Shown one piece after another: positions 45,106 through 55,740 of a stretch of DNA of 64,000 nucleotides; positions within the stretch are counted from its first letter, which is position 1, and each line of letters opens with the position of its first letter. The stretch lies in contig NC_080056.1 in assembly GCF_026212465.1 (NCBI RefSeq), positions 22,454,964 to 22,518,963 on the forward strand. The letters are read 5' to 3'. The notes under the pieces were generated by a model. The model saw only the letters and a program-made list of their open reading frames with translations, did not search any database and was not told the DNA's origin. The position numbers and the translations under genes were made by a program. Source of the stretch: Amaranthus tricolor (Eukaryota; Streptophyta; Magnoliopsida; Caryophyllales; Amaranthaceae).

Positions 45106-48100
45106 GTGGAACCATGGATTTCTATGAGTGCCTTGACTGGAGTTCAAAATTTTTATACTATGCGAGTCACTGGTATGGTAAAAAATACCCTTATCCATAT
45201 ACTCATTGACTCAAGAAACACCCATAACTTCTTGGATGTTCAAATAGCCAAGAAATTAAATATTTCATTAGAATCAATATCTACACAGGCTGTTACAGTG
45301 GCAGATGGCAGCAATATAGTCTGCCAATCAACGTGTAAGCAGTTCCAATGGAGCATGAACCATAAAACTTTTATAGCAGAAGTGTTACTGAATGCATTAG
45401 GGGGTTGTGACATGGTTTTGGGGGTTTAATGGTTGAAGGCCTTAGGGAAAATTCAATAGGATTTCCATACTTTGATCATGCAGTTTACATGGGAGGGTGA
45501 ACCTTTTTCTCTACAAGGGGTGCTCCCTCAGAAAATTAAAATAATGGAAGGTACTCCTACTTATAAAATGATTACTTGTGCTACTCACATGTGTTGGTTA
45601 TAGGTAATCACCACTGAAGTTCAGACTTTAGAAGCTCCAATTGCACTTGTCTTAATTTCGACAGAATTGCAATTACTCAAGAATCAGTACCAAGATGTCT
45701 TTGCAGATCCCTTGGTGTTACCTCCTTTGAGAGGCATTTTTTATCACAGAATACCTTTGGCAAATGATCAAACCTCAGTTAACATAAGGCCTTATAGATA
45801 TTCTCTTAAACATAGGGATATCATTGAAAAACTAGTTCAAGACATGCTTGATAGGGGTATCATTCAATTTAGCTGCAGTCCTTTTGCCTCTTTAGTGGTG
45901 CCAGTAGGCAAGAAAGATGGCACATGGAGACTATGTGTTAACTATAGGGATCTCAACAAGAAAACCATTAAATATAAGTTTCCTATTCCTGTTGTGGATG
46001 AATTGATTGATGAATTAGCTGGTGCAAGTGTTTTCACTAAACTTGACCTTAGGGCTGGTTATCACCAATTAAGGGTGCATCCAAATGATGTTTATAAAAC
46101 TGCTTTTAAAACTTATACTGGACATTTTGAATTTTTGGTGATGCCTTTTGGTCTCAATAATGCTCTAGCCTCATTTCAAAAAATGGATGAACAATATTTT
46201 CAGGCACCTTCTTAGGAAGTGTGTTCTTGTATTTTTGATGATATTTTGGTTTATAGTGATACCTTAACTAACCATTGAAAGCATTTGATTCTTGTGTTTG
46301 ACTTATTAAGGTCTCACCAAATGTTTATCAAGGAATCCAAATGCTTTTTTGTTCAACCTAAGGTGGAGTACCTAGGACACTTAAATTCTGGAAAAGGAGT
46401 AGAAACAGATCCAAAGAAGGTGGAGGCAGTTGCTAATTGGCCTGTTCCCAAGACAATTAAGGATTTGTTGAGTTTTTTGGGCCTCACTGGGTATTATAGA
46501 AAGTTTATTCCACATTACGCCTTGATTTGCAAACCCTTGCATGAACTTCTAAAAAAAACACAATGTGGTGAAATAGTGTAAGTTGGCTTGGTCTGAGGTT
46601 GCTCAAGAGGCTTTTGACAAGCTTAAACAGGCCTTTATCAATGCTACATGTCTTGATGTTCCAAATTTCGAAAAACTTTTTATTGTGAAGACTGATGCTT
46701 CTTCAACGGGCATTGGGGCAGTGTTGATGCAAGAAGGGAAACCTCTAGCTTACCTCTGTAAGACTTTAGGTCCAAAATTGCGAAGACTTTCAGTTCATAA
46801 GAAAGAACTGTTGGCAATCGTTCATGTTGTCCAAAAGTGGGAACAATACCTATCCTCAACTCATTTCTTAATCAAGACTGACCAAAAAAAGTCTCAAATG
46901 GTTATTAGAACAGAAAGTGTCAACTCCTTTTCAAAATTTCTTGTTATCTAAGTCATGGGTTTTAGTTATGATATCCAATACAAGAGTGGCAAGGAGAATA
47001 TAGCTGTAGATGCATTATCAAGAGTTGATGGGGCTATAATATTGTGTTTGGCAGTTTCTATTATTGATTCTGACTTACTTGGACAAATTAAGAACAGTTA
47101 CCACCTAGATACCAACTTGATCTCCATTATTGAAGAATTACAAGATCAGCAAACTTTTGCAAGTTACACTTTACAAGGGGGTATATTGAGGAAAAAGGGG
47201 CGAATGGTTATAGGGCCTATGCATCCCTTGAAACACAAGCTTCTTTGTTGGCATCATTCCTCACCTGAGAGTGGTCATGGTGGAAGGGAACTTACTCTTA
47301 AATGAATCAAAAATTTATTCTACTAGAAAAGGCTTAACAAGGATGTTAGAGCTTTCATTAGAAACTGCCAAGTGTGCTAGACTTCCAAATATGATAGTGC
47401 TGCTAGTCCAGGATTATTGCAGCCTTTACCTATTCCAGATAAGGTCTGGATTGACATGTCCCTGGACTTTATTACTGGTCTACCTAAGTTTATGGGCAAA
47501 GAAGTCATATTAGTAGTGGTTGATAGATTGAGTAAGTATGCTCACTTCATTCCTTAATCTCATCCCTTTACTGCTGTGGAGGTAGCTCAAGCTTACTTAG
47601 ACAATGTGTTTAAGTTAAATGGATGGCCAAGAAGTATTGTGAGTGATAGAGACTCAATTTTTCTCAGTAATTTTTGGAAAGGGCTTTTTACTATATAGGG
47701 CACCAATTTACTCCTTTCATCAGCTTACCATCCTCAAACTGATGGGCAAACTGAAGTGGTTAACAGATGCCTAGAAACTTATCTAAGATGCATGTGTTTA
47801 GAAAATCCCAAATAGTGGTGTATGCGGCTTCCCTTAGCTGAGTGGTGGTATAACACTCACTTTCATACAGCTATGCAACTCACACCTTATGAGGTGGTCT
47901 ATAATCAACCACCTCCCCTGCATTTACCTTATTTACCTGGTGAGTGTACTAATGCAACAGTTAACAGAAGTATGCAAGCTCGAGAAGAAAGGCTGACAGA
48001 GCTAAAATTTTATTTAAAAAGGGCTCAACATAGAATGAAAACCTTCACAGATCACAAAAGATCAGAGAGGCAGCTTGATGTGGGTACCTGGGTTTGGCTT

Positions 48101-48498
48101 AAGCCACAACCTTATACACAACGTACATTACAAATAGGTGAGAATCAGAAGCTAGCTCCTAAATATATAGAGCCTTTCTTAGTCATAGCTAAGATTGGTC
48201 AAGTTGCTTACAAACTCGACTACCACCTGAAGTGCAGATCCACAATGTAGTCCATGTGTCCCAACTTAAGAAATTTCATGGTGAGTTGCCTGTTGCAAGA
48301 CACATTCCTGACTGGTTGTCCGGTCATCATGTTGATAGTCCTATGGAACCAGAAGCTATGATTGATCGCAGGGTCATCAAAAGTCATAACAGAGCTGTAG
48401 TGCAACATCTGGTTAAAAGGAAGAATTTTGCTGCACACGAAACTACTTGGGAAGATGCATCCTCTTCTGCAAGAAGGTTTCCTGATTTCCTTCCTTAG
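45106..48498 (+). pseudogene. pol: Reina-like pol: protease, RT, RNase H, integrase, chromodomain
   Basis: Protease: HILIDSRNTHNFLD, where the active-site glycine of DSG is Arg. RT (45667-46260): FASLVVPVGKKDGTWR, CVNYRDLNKKT, KLDLRAGYHQLRVHPNDVYKTAF and FDDILVYSD after a stop at 46213. RNase H (46583-46990): VKTDASSTGIGAVLMQE, HKKELLAIVHVV, DALSRVDG. Integrase: an HHCC remnant, [11 protein letters not shown] (47455), VSDRDSIF (47640), [16 protein letters not shown] (47738). Chromodomain (48340-48498): DRRVIKSHNRAVVQHLVKRK ... TTWEDA. At least eight stops or shifts make it non-functional. Confidence 0.88.
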
Positions 48499-48520
48499 AC
48501 TTGAGGACAAGTCTTCATTA

Positions 48521-48595
48521 TAGGAGGAGGGTATGTTCTAATCAATAACTATCACGTGAGATTCATGTTTTATCACAAGAGATTCATATGCATTA
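48521..48595 (+). repeat. Polypurine tract and truncated 3' LTR of the Reina-like element
   Basis: TAGGAGGAGGG (48521-48531) precedes TGTTCTAATCAATAACTATC, matching the 5' LTR start with few changes. Homology stops at 48594-48595, where another LTR element begins, so about 200 bp of the LTR are missing. Confidence 0.85.
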
Positions 48596-49609
48596 TGTAC
48601 ATCTATTGCCACAATATGTATATGTGAGTTTGTGATCCAATTATGCGTGCTAATCTGATGAATTCAATCGCACAAATCGAAACGTGACTCAAACCGGGAT
48701 ATTCCAAGACTGACAAGCAGCTTCTTGATAAGAGCTGGACTGCCAGGCCACTTTTCAAGACAACCCCAATGAATTCCTTTGATTAATCAATGGAATGATC
48801 GAAGTTCTTGGATAGATTGAAGTGCAATCTTGAAGGCTGATCAAGAGGATGCACAATCAATGGAGGGCAAACTGGCCCAAGTAACCCAATTGCAAGCAAT
48901 TGAAGAGAAAATTCAAACACTTGAAATTTTCTGAAATTTGGAATTTTATTCAACAATCAACAACCTTTACAATGATTGAATCACTTATTTATAGAGCTAG
49001 GAATGAAAGGTAGGCTAATTACATGAGTGCCTAACGGTTATTAACGGCTAATTACACGTGGCTAAACACAAATTAAATCAAACAAACAACCAGAAACTTT
49101 AAGTAATGTCTGATATGCAAGCTGTTGACTGGACGACCTTATGCTCCGTTTTCAGTCCACCTCCGGTGACTTCCAGGAGGGCTCTTGGGTCATGGTAGCT
49201 AGGTCCATGTGCAGAGATTCCAACACTACCCTCCACGTCATCCAATGGGTTTGGGTCACGTCTGGGCGAGCTTGCCAAGGTGGCCTGGTCAGTGGTCAGA
49301 GGCTGCTGTATGTTTTGGCTTGCTGTCCCTGTTGACTGGGCGACCTTTGCCTTACTTTTCCATATGCTTTCCATGATCATGAGTAGGATCCTTGGAACAT
49401 GGTAGCTAGTTCCCAGTGTGGAGATTCCAACTATGCCCTGCACGTCATCCCATGGGCTCAGGATTCGTCTGTACAGGCCCGCCAAGGTGGCCTGGTCAGT
49501 GGGGTTAATCAGAAGTTTCTGATGGTCTTTAATGTTGTTGTTCATTGATTCCTTGCTAGCCTTTGGGTTATTGTTGTTGTCCTCACATGAGCCTAGCTGA
49601 TATGGCTCA
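48596..49609 (-). repeat. LTR of another LTR retrotransposon, inserted in the Reina 3' LTR
   Basis: On - it starts TGAGCCATATCAGC at 49609, directly after a polypurine tract (AAGAAGGGGGGAT), and ends GTACA at 48596, about 1.0 kb. It is more GC-rich than its surroundings. It contains an internal duplication. The family is not certain; a chromovirus is most likely from the coding end next to it. Confidence 0.65.
49124..49500. repeat. Internal direct duplication in that LTR
   Basis: Two diverged copies about 170 bp long start with GTTGACTGG at 49124 and 49331 (207-bp offset) and share CATGGTAGCTAG, AGATTCCAAC, CACGTCATCC and CCAAGGTGGCCTGGTCAGTG. A short ORF on - across both copies is a by-product. 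Confidence 0.8.
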
Positions 49610-49881
49610 ATCCCCCCTTCTTGAAAAGGAATTGTCCTCAATTCCAAGTGCGTGTGGTAGGATGAAGCATCATAGCTGCTGGTTGCATCAACAGTGCATG
49701 CATTCGCTGCTGTCTAAACTTGAGCATGTGTGCGCTGAGCTGTGGTTAAGTGCTTCCTTGTGTTCCATGCACTTTTATCCTGCACAAGTAAATAAACTAA
49801 GGTAGTAGTATTCCAATGATTAAGGCCAGACATGCATGCAAATGGGAAGTAAATAAACTTGTGCTTCCTTGTGTTCCATGC
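49610..49881 (-). other. Polypurine tract and decayed coding end of the same element
   Basis: On -, just before the LTR, comes TTGAGGACAATTCC followed by the G-rich PPT, the usual ending of plant chromovirus polyproteins. Further upstream no domain is readable. GTGCTTCCTTGTGTTCCATG occurs at about 49750 and again at 49861, bordering the Athila insertion. Confidence 0.5.
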
Positions 49882-51741
49882 ACTTTATGTCCTTCAATAG
49901 TAATACCGCAAGTGCACGGCGTAGCGTAGTACGTCGGCAAGTACGGGTCGAATCCAGAAGGAGTGAGAGTTAAGTTAATAGTTTCTCAATCGATTAGTGT
50001 GTTCGAAAACATATAATATGATGTTTGGAGATAAAATAAAAACAAGCGATTAAAGAAAAGAAACTTAATGAAAACAAATCATAGAAGTAAATAAGGATAC
50101 AACGAACTAAAAGCAAGGATAAAATGATCAATAAACTAAGAGGCATAGACTAGGCTTTCTCACCAAAGTAGTGTTTATTAAACATTAACCTAAGGTCATG
50201 GATATTTTGTTATGGGGAAGAACGTATCATAAGTACTAATGTTCTCTCTCGAGCAACAAAAGCTTCTTAACTATGCTTAACTACCTATTCTCATGGAGCT
50301 AATACACAATTTAAGACATGAAGCACACATTTAACATTTCCAATTAAAGCATCTACCTATTCTCATGGAGACGCCTTAACTTTTAAGCATAGATTATCGT
50401 TAAAAATCGACTCTCGCCCTCAATTCAACGACACTACAACATGATAGCAAAATCCATCTTAAACCATAAACAACATAACCAAACCAAAGGTAGAGAAAGC
50501 AATTCAAACTACATTCATGGTGATAATGCCTAGCCTAAGCCAAAACAAACTACTCACTCATATTCATATTGAAATTGCAGAATGCAGCAAGTCAAGAATC
50601 ATAGATGAATAAATTAAGCTAGAGAGTATCCTAAAGAGATGAAAGCAATATAAGTTGAAGAACTACAAGCATGAATATCATAACTAAAGCAAACAATCAA
50701 AGGGATTAAGTGACATGCATTGAAAACAATATAAGCAAGAATAGAAGTTACTCTTTTGAGCTCAATCTAAGGATGAACAAGATGAATTGATGATTCAAAG
50801 TAATACCTTCAAAAAGCTTCAATAGTAGTACATCGATGGTTGAAGAATCCCAAATTGCAAAACATTACAATAAAGGATAAAGTAGAGAATGTATTTGGAA
50901 AGTGAAAATACTAGATTGAATTGAAAGAGAAATTATGCTAACACTAATTCCTAATTGAAATGAAAGCAAGACTATGAAGAATACATAAACTACTCAAGAT
51001 GAAAGGTGAAAAACTGAGATGAAAACTGAGATCCAAGCTCCTCCTTCCTCTTCTCTATTTATAGGCTTCAAAAGCAAGTGAGGGGTGGTGGTTTCATGAT
51101 TGCTCCACCACCCCTAGGTTATAGGAAGGGGGGTGCCACCCCTAGTGGATAGGGTAGGGTGGCTGGCAGCCTTGGCAGCAGCAATTAGAAGCAACAAATA
51201 TAATTGGACCTCGAATGATGCTTTAAAAAGATCGCACATGTTGCTGCCGCCCATTTCGCTCGACCCGAGCGAATCCCGCTCGAGCAGTCGAGCCACCTTC
51301 AGGTTCAATATCAGAAACTTCAAGAATGAGACAGAATGTAAAAATCAACTCCGCTCGACCCGAGCCATTGTGCTCGACCGGTCGAGCAGATGTACTGTGC
51401 TTAAGTCCTGTTGATGATCAGAAGCTTCTGGAAATGTGAATGCATTTCGCTCGACCCGAGCCATCTTGCTCGACTGGTCGAGCGGATCTATTTTGGCTTG
51501 TTCTTGTGGCTTGGCTCATGATGTTTTGCTTCTTTGAATCCTCGGTGTTTAGGTGAGCAATGTATGCAACTAGAGGGGCTAGTTTGTGCTCGGTGTATAT
51601 GATTAGATCCTGAAATGAAATAAAATACCAAAGCAACAAAACAAGCGTAAAATCCAATAAACCAATGCAATAACGTGTAGTTTACTCACACTAAACAAGC
51701 CACTTATAGGGGTAAAAATAAAGATAAAAATGTAGCTAACA
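49882..51741 (-). repeat. 3' LTR of the Athila element
   Basis: Same sequence as 61182-63041 as far as I can compare. It is preceded on - by the polypurine tract GGCTTGGGGGAATT (51755-51742). Its outer end runs into GCATGGAACAC rather than the CCCGATCAAG found after the 5' LTR. Confidence 0.93.
51257..51483. repeat. Dyad array in the Athila U3 (3' LTR)
   Basis: Same three modules as in the 5' LTR, at about 51257-51294, 51352-51388 and 51448-51483. The second inner dyad is GCTCGACCGGTCGAGC, the third GCTCGACTGGTCGAGC, and the first is CGCTCGAGCAGTCGAGCC. Confidence 0.85.
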
Positions 51742-52385
51742 AATTCCCCCAAGCCAGACCTTTGCTTGTCCTCAAGCAAGCATTGCATCAATAAGAGAAA
51801 AGAAAATCGAGAATCAGTCATAGATGCACATGAATGATCTAACAACAGCTATAGTCATGAACTCATAAGCCACAATTTGTCAAAAGATATATGATAGATC
51901 AGCAAGTTATGATTATCAATTCTAAAAGGTTTGAAGTGTGTTCCTGTTCTACAAATTATTCTCAAAACAAGTTGTCAAGCAATGATCTTGCCATACTGAG
52001 TCTAAGACTCCCAAACCAATCACAATGGATATAAGTGGACCTCACTTTTCGGTATATTAGCCAAGATGAACAACCACACTCAAGTGTTTTAAAGTTACGC
52101 TCATTCCCTCATCCTATGGCTCAAAGTGATGTGAGCCTCTAAATAGAGATGTGGCAAAGTTTCGCACCTCGGTACTCGAGGACTCAAAGGCTAAGATTTC
52201 ACTAGAAGTAGGTGGATCGACCTAAAAGAGGTGAATTGGAAAAGGTTAGAGTAAGATGAAATGTAGAAAGGATAAGAGTAAAGTTACAAAAAGAGGTAAC
52301 ATAACTAGTTAATCCAAACAAACCAAAATGACCCATGGTTTCACACAACTTGGCATTAACAACTAATAATTTTTCTATACAATTA

Positions 52386-52428
<43 letters not shown>

Positions 52429-53338
52429 GAAAACAAAGATGATATAAAAATAAACATTACATTTCCAAAAGTGGGGAGTAAAATCAAGGGACTCTTAGAG
52501 TCGTACAATACCAATTAAATTTATACAACTGTGTCTAAAATATCACCATGATATATGCAAGTGGTGACTTCAAGAAAATATAAAAAGACAAATGCAAGCT
52601 AAAAACTCAAGCCAAGTGTGATTAACCAACCATCAACATACCATCAACCAAACAAACTAGTATGCTAAAGAGTTAGGGATGAAAGAAGGTGAAAGCGAAG
52701 GGATACAAAAGAAAATGAAATGCTTGAATGAGATATGGAAGAAAGTGGGGTATAATGTAGGTTAACAAGAGGGTAAGAAAGAAAAGGAATAAGCTCGATC
52801 CAAACTAGCAACTAGATCCATATAATACCCAAGTCCTTCGAGTCATGCCTAGTGCGCTACAAATTCACAATCTCATTAATTTACGTGAATGTATGGTAGG
52901 GGCTCAATAAATACTTACGGGTTTAGAATATGTCCACAAATACCCAAGGGCGGTGCCACAAACCAAATCAATGCTCAACTTTTGTTTTGAAAACTCAAGG
53001 TTCACAGGATTCCAAATCAAAGAAAAAAGATTTAGAAGAAATAATCTAAACTTGCCAAGGTATCATACATAGATTAAGAATATGGCCCAAAATGAAATCA
53101 AGTTAGCTACTAAAGATCAAAAATGTGCATGAATGTGATTCAAGTCATCGAAAGCATAACTAAATAAAGAAAATAGTAATCTAAACTACGAAAGTAATAA
53201 ATCAGAAAGAAAATCAATGAAAACATGCATATATACACAAGAAGAACCTAAGGAGACCATAAATACAACACCTCCCCCAAGCCGAACTGAGCAGTGTCCT
53301 CAATGCGACAAAGGGGTATTAGAGAAGGTGTGAGGACG
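51742..53338 (-). other. Athila 3' noncoding region with two polypurine tracts
   Basis: 1.6 kb with no ORF. The functional-position PPT (GGCTTGGGGGAATT) is at 51742-51755. A second copy of the core, GGCTTGGGGGAGG on -, is at 53271-53283, just after the third ORF. A homopolymer of about 38 T (+) lies at 52388-52426. Confidence 0.7.
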
Positions 53339-54838
53339 CTAGGCGTCACTCTCATCTTCCTCTTCATCCTCTTCATCTCCCTCATCATTATCTTCCTCAT
53401 CATCATCTCCCTCTTCCTGTGTTCCAGGACCAAAAGATGTACTACCGTCCCCCTTGGAACCGTAAACATAACCAAAATCACCCGGTGGCGGTGTATACCA
53501 TGATGGGTGCACATGAACTGGGGCAATATGCCCCTGGCGGTAATGATGGTCATATACCGGATATTGGCTTTGCTGGTAGTCGACCATGAATTGGTCGATC
53601 CGGCTCTGTTGCGCCTCTATTCGGTCAAACCGCTGATCATAGCCGTCCAAACGCAAGTGTAAGCGATGTAAAGAGGCCAGGACGGGATCAGGGTCGGTAT
53701 GGTGGGGTGAAGGTGGGGCATGAGAGGTGCCACCAAACTCATAGTTAGAGGATGGGCCTCCGTGCTCATATGCAGGTGAGGGGCGACGTTCCTCATTTGC
53801 AGAAGAAGAGCCGCCTCGTCTTCGACGGGAGTACTGATTGTGGAAAGCCTGAGGTGGTTGCCTTTCCACTGCTAGAGGGTCAGGTACCCGCCCTTCTGGT
53901 TCAAAGAGATAGGTGGGACGGTTTGGGATTAAGTCGGGAAGAGCTTGGGTGGGGAGAGGGATACCTATTTGTCGGTCATGAAGCTTCCACCATGTTTGAC
54001 CATTTGAAAGCTCTAGCCACTTAGATTGAACTAAGTGGGTCATGCTGATGGTGGTGGTCTCTCTAGGTAGTACCCCTTCTCCTCTCCAACCAAAATGCAT
54101 AGCAATTTGAGTGATGAGTCCGCCAAACTGTATCGGTGTTCGAACAGTGTTAGGTTGATTAATAGTATGGCGGAATGTATGGACTAAAAGTCTAGCTAGG
54201 TTAAAGGTAAAACCCCATTCAGGGCGGAGGATTGAGCCTAAAATAATCAGATCGTTACTATTGGCCTTATTGGACTCAGATTTGGCCGTGATGGTGAAAG
54301 CCATGAACTTGAGCCACATCCTGATAACAGGGTGATGAACCTTTTTCAGAACTAAATTCTGCAGGTTGGTCAAGTGTTCTCCTGATATTAACGGCCAAAT
54401 TTGGGAAGGGTGTTGTTCATAGTCTAATCCTCCCCCCATGTTGCTCAGACCAAATAAATCAGCAAGCTCAGTCGTAGTGAGCTGCCGCTCAATTCCATCT
54501 ATCCTGAAATACAATGAGGTTTCTCCAAAGTCATCTTGTGTTATGGTCAATGAACTTAAGAACTCGAGAACTAACTCAGGGTATGTTTCTCTATGCATAT
54601 TGAACATAAAACCCATGCCTATTGCTCTAAAAAAATGCATAGCATACTCAAATAATCCTAGGTTTCTAAGCACATTAGCACAAACAAACCTGGTAGGAAT
54701 GATGGGTCTTTCTTTAAGATTTTGAAACTTATCTCGTTGGTCTTCATTCCTAAAAATTATGTTGGGGTAGTCCTCGTCGGGTTCAACTCTTTGTGGTGAT
54801 GGAGTCCTTTCCCTCCTCCTTTGCCTCCTTGGTGCCAT
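53339..54838 (-). CDS. Athila third ORF (ATHILA ORF-1 family, sometimes called env-like), intact
   Basis: 499 residues, on the same strand, after pol and before the 3' LTR. Basic N-terminus (MAPRRQRRRERTPSPQ), then the conserved ATHILA domain (about 25-320) with PTRFVCANVLRNLGLFEY, TTELADLFGLSNMGGG and LARLLVHTFRHTINQPN. A Pro/His/Tyr-rich part with a short coiled segment (LHLRLDGYDQRFDRIEAQQ) follows, ending in a run of Asp/Glu. I see no signal peptide or hydrophobic membrane helix, so the envelope label is not supported here. Function unknown. It may be expressed from a spliced or subgenomic RNA. Confidence 0.9.
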   Translation of the reverse strand: MAPRRQRRRERTPSPQRVEPDEDYPNIIFRNEDQRDKFQNLKERPIIPTRFVCANVLRNLGLFEYAMHFFRAIGMGFMFNMHRETYPELVLEFLSSLTITQDDFGETSLYFRIDGIERQLTTTELADLFGLSNMGGGLDYEQHPSQIWPLISGEHLTNLQNLVLKKVHHPVIRMWLKFMAFTITAKSESNKANSNDLIILGSILRPEWGFTFNLARLLVHTFRHTINQPNTVRTPIQFGGLITQIAMHFGWRGEGVLPRETTTISMTHLVQSKWLELSNGQTWWKLHDRQIGIPLPTQALPDLIPNRPTYLFEPEGRVPDPLAVERQPPQAFHNQYSRRRRGGSSSANEERRPSPAYEHGGPSSNYEFGGTSHAPPSPHHTDPDPVLASLHRLHLRLDGYDQRFDRIEAQQSRIDQFMVDYQQSQYPVYDHHYRQGHIAPVHVHPSWYTPPPGDFGYVYGSKGDGSTSFGPGTQEEGDDDEEDNDEGDEEDEEEDESDA

Positions 54839-55740
54839 TAGCTTGTTTTGATTGATGATTTCCTAAAACAAAGATTAAACAAGCAAGGAACACAAAATCT
54901 CTACTAAAAAGTAAAGATTAATTAGTAGAAAGTAAATAAAAACTCAAATCTTGAACAATTTGGCAACTTTTACCTCAATCCTACAAACCCTAATTGTGGA
55001 TGGATGTTGATGAGAATGGAACAATGTGTTTGTAATTGATAAAATTGAAGAGTGAACGTTGTTGATGAGTGAATGTTGAAGGATTGAAGGATTTTAGGGC
55101 TTAGGTTTTGAGTTTTGAGTGAGAGAAAGTAGGAGGAAATGATAATGCTCGAGTGAGAAATGAGTGTTTAGTCGAGCGAATCTGGATTTAAACACGATTC
55201 TGTCAGATTCTGCATCTCGCTCGCCCGAGCGACTCCGCTCAACCTGTCAAGCGAAGTACAGGTTTCCTTTTTTGGCTTTCTGTTTTGCTGCTGATGCTTC
55301 TGGAAAAAATAAGGTATGTTGCTCGAGTGTTCGAGCGCATTATAGAAGGGATGCTCGACAGGTCGAGCAAACCCCCTGCTTCACTGCATAATGCCTGCTC
55401 ATCGCTCGACCCGAGCTAACCTTGCTCGGCTGATCGAGCGAAATGTTTTTTCAGCTGATAATCAATTAGAATACCTACAGTGCAATGTTATATTTGAAAT
55501 ACCCCTTTGCTCGACCCTGCAGCATTAGTTGTGCAGATTTCTCATTTTTATGCATATAATGAACAACCCAACTATCAAATCCTGCATCCATCAACTTAGT
55601 ACAAGCATGCTATATAAAATATGTTACATAATAAAAACAAAAACAAGAAATAAAAGTGGGTATACACAAAAAAAACATACCAGAGTTGGGTTGCCTCCCA
55701 ACAAGCGCTAGTTTAAGGTCGTTAGCTTGACCGTTGCGCA
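54839..55740 (-). other. Spacer between Athila pol and third ORF with further dyads
   Basis: 902 bp without an ORF of note. At 55147-55440 several GCTCGAC/GTCGAGC dyads recur: 55147-55178, 55217-55254, 55320-55337, 55352-55369 and 55403-55440, in varied pairing with the LTR module. The best match is 55403-55440 (CGCTCGACCCGAGC, then GCTCGGCTGATCGAGC). Confidence 0.75.

Larger units (their letters stand above)
41135..48595 (+). mobile_element. Reina-like Ty3/gypsy chromovirus, inactive, with nested RTE LINE
   Basis: A 270-bp 5' LTR, a PBS, gag, protease, RT, RNase H, integrase and a C-terminal chromodomain, followed by a truncated 3' LTR. RT before integrase defines Ty3/gypsy. The chromodomain, short LTR and ~5-kb size after removing the 2.46-kb LINE point to the Reina group. 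Gag is split by the LINE (42169-44625), and pol has numerous stops and shifts. Confidence 0.88.

Noticed and set aside
51133..51414. A 93-codon + ORF, repeated identically at 62433-62714
   Set aside because: It lies in the Athila LTR on the strand opposite to transcription; the duplication only reflects the two LTRs.
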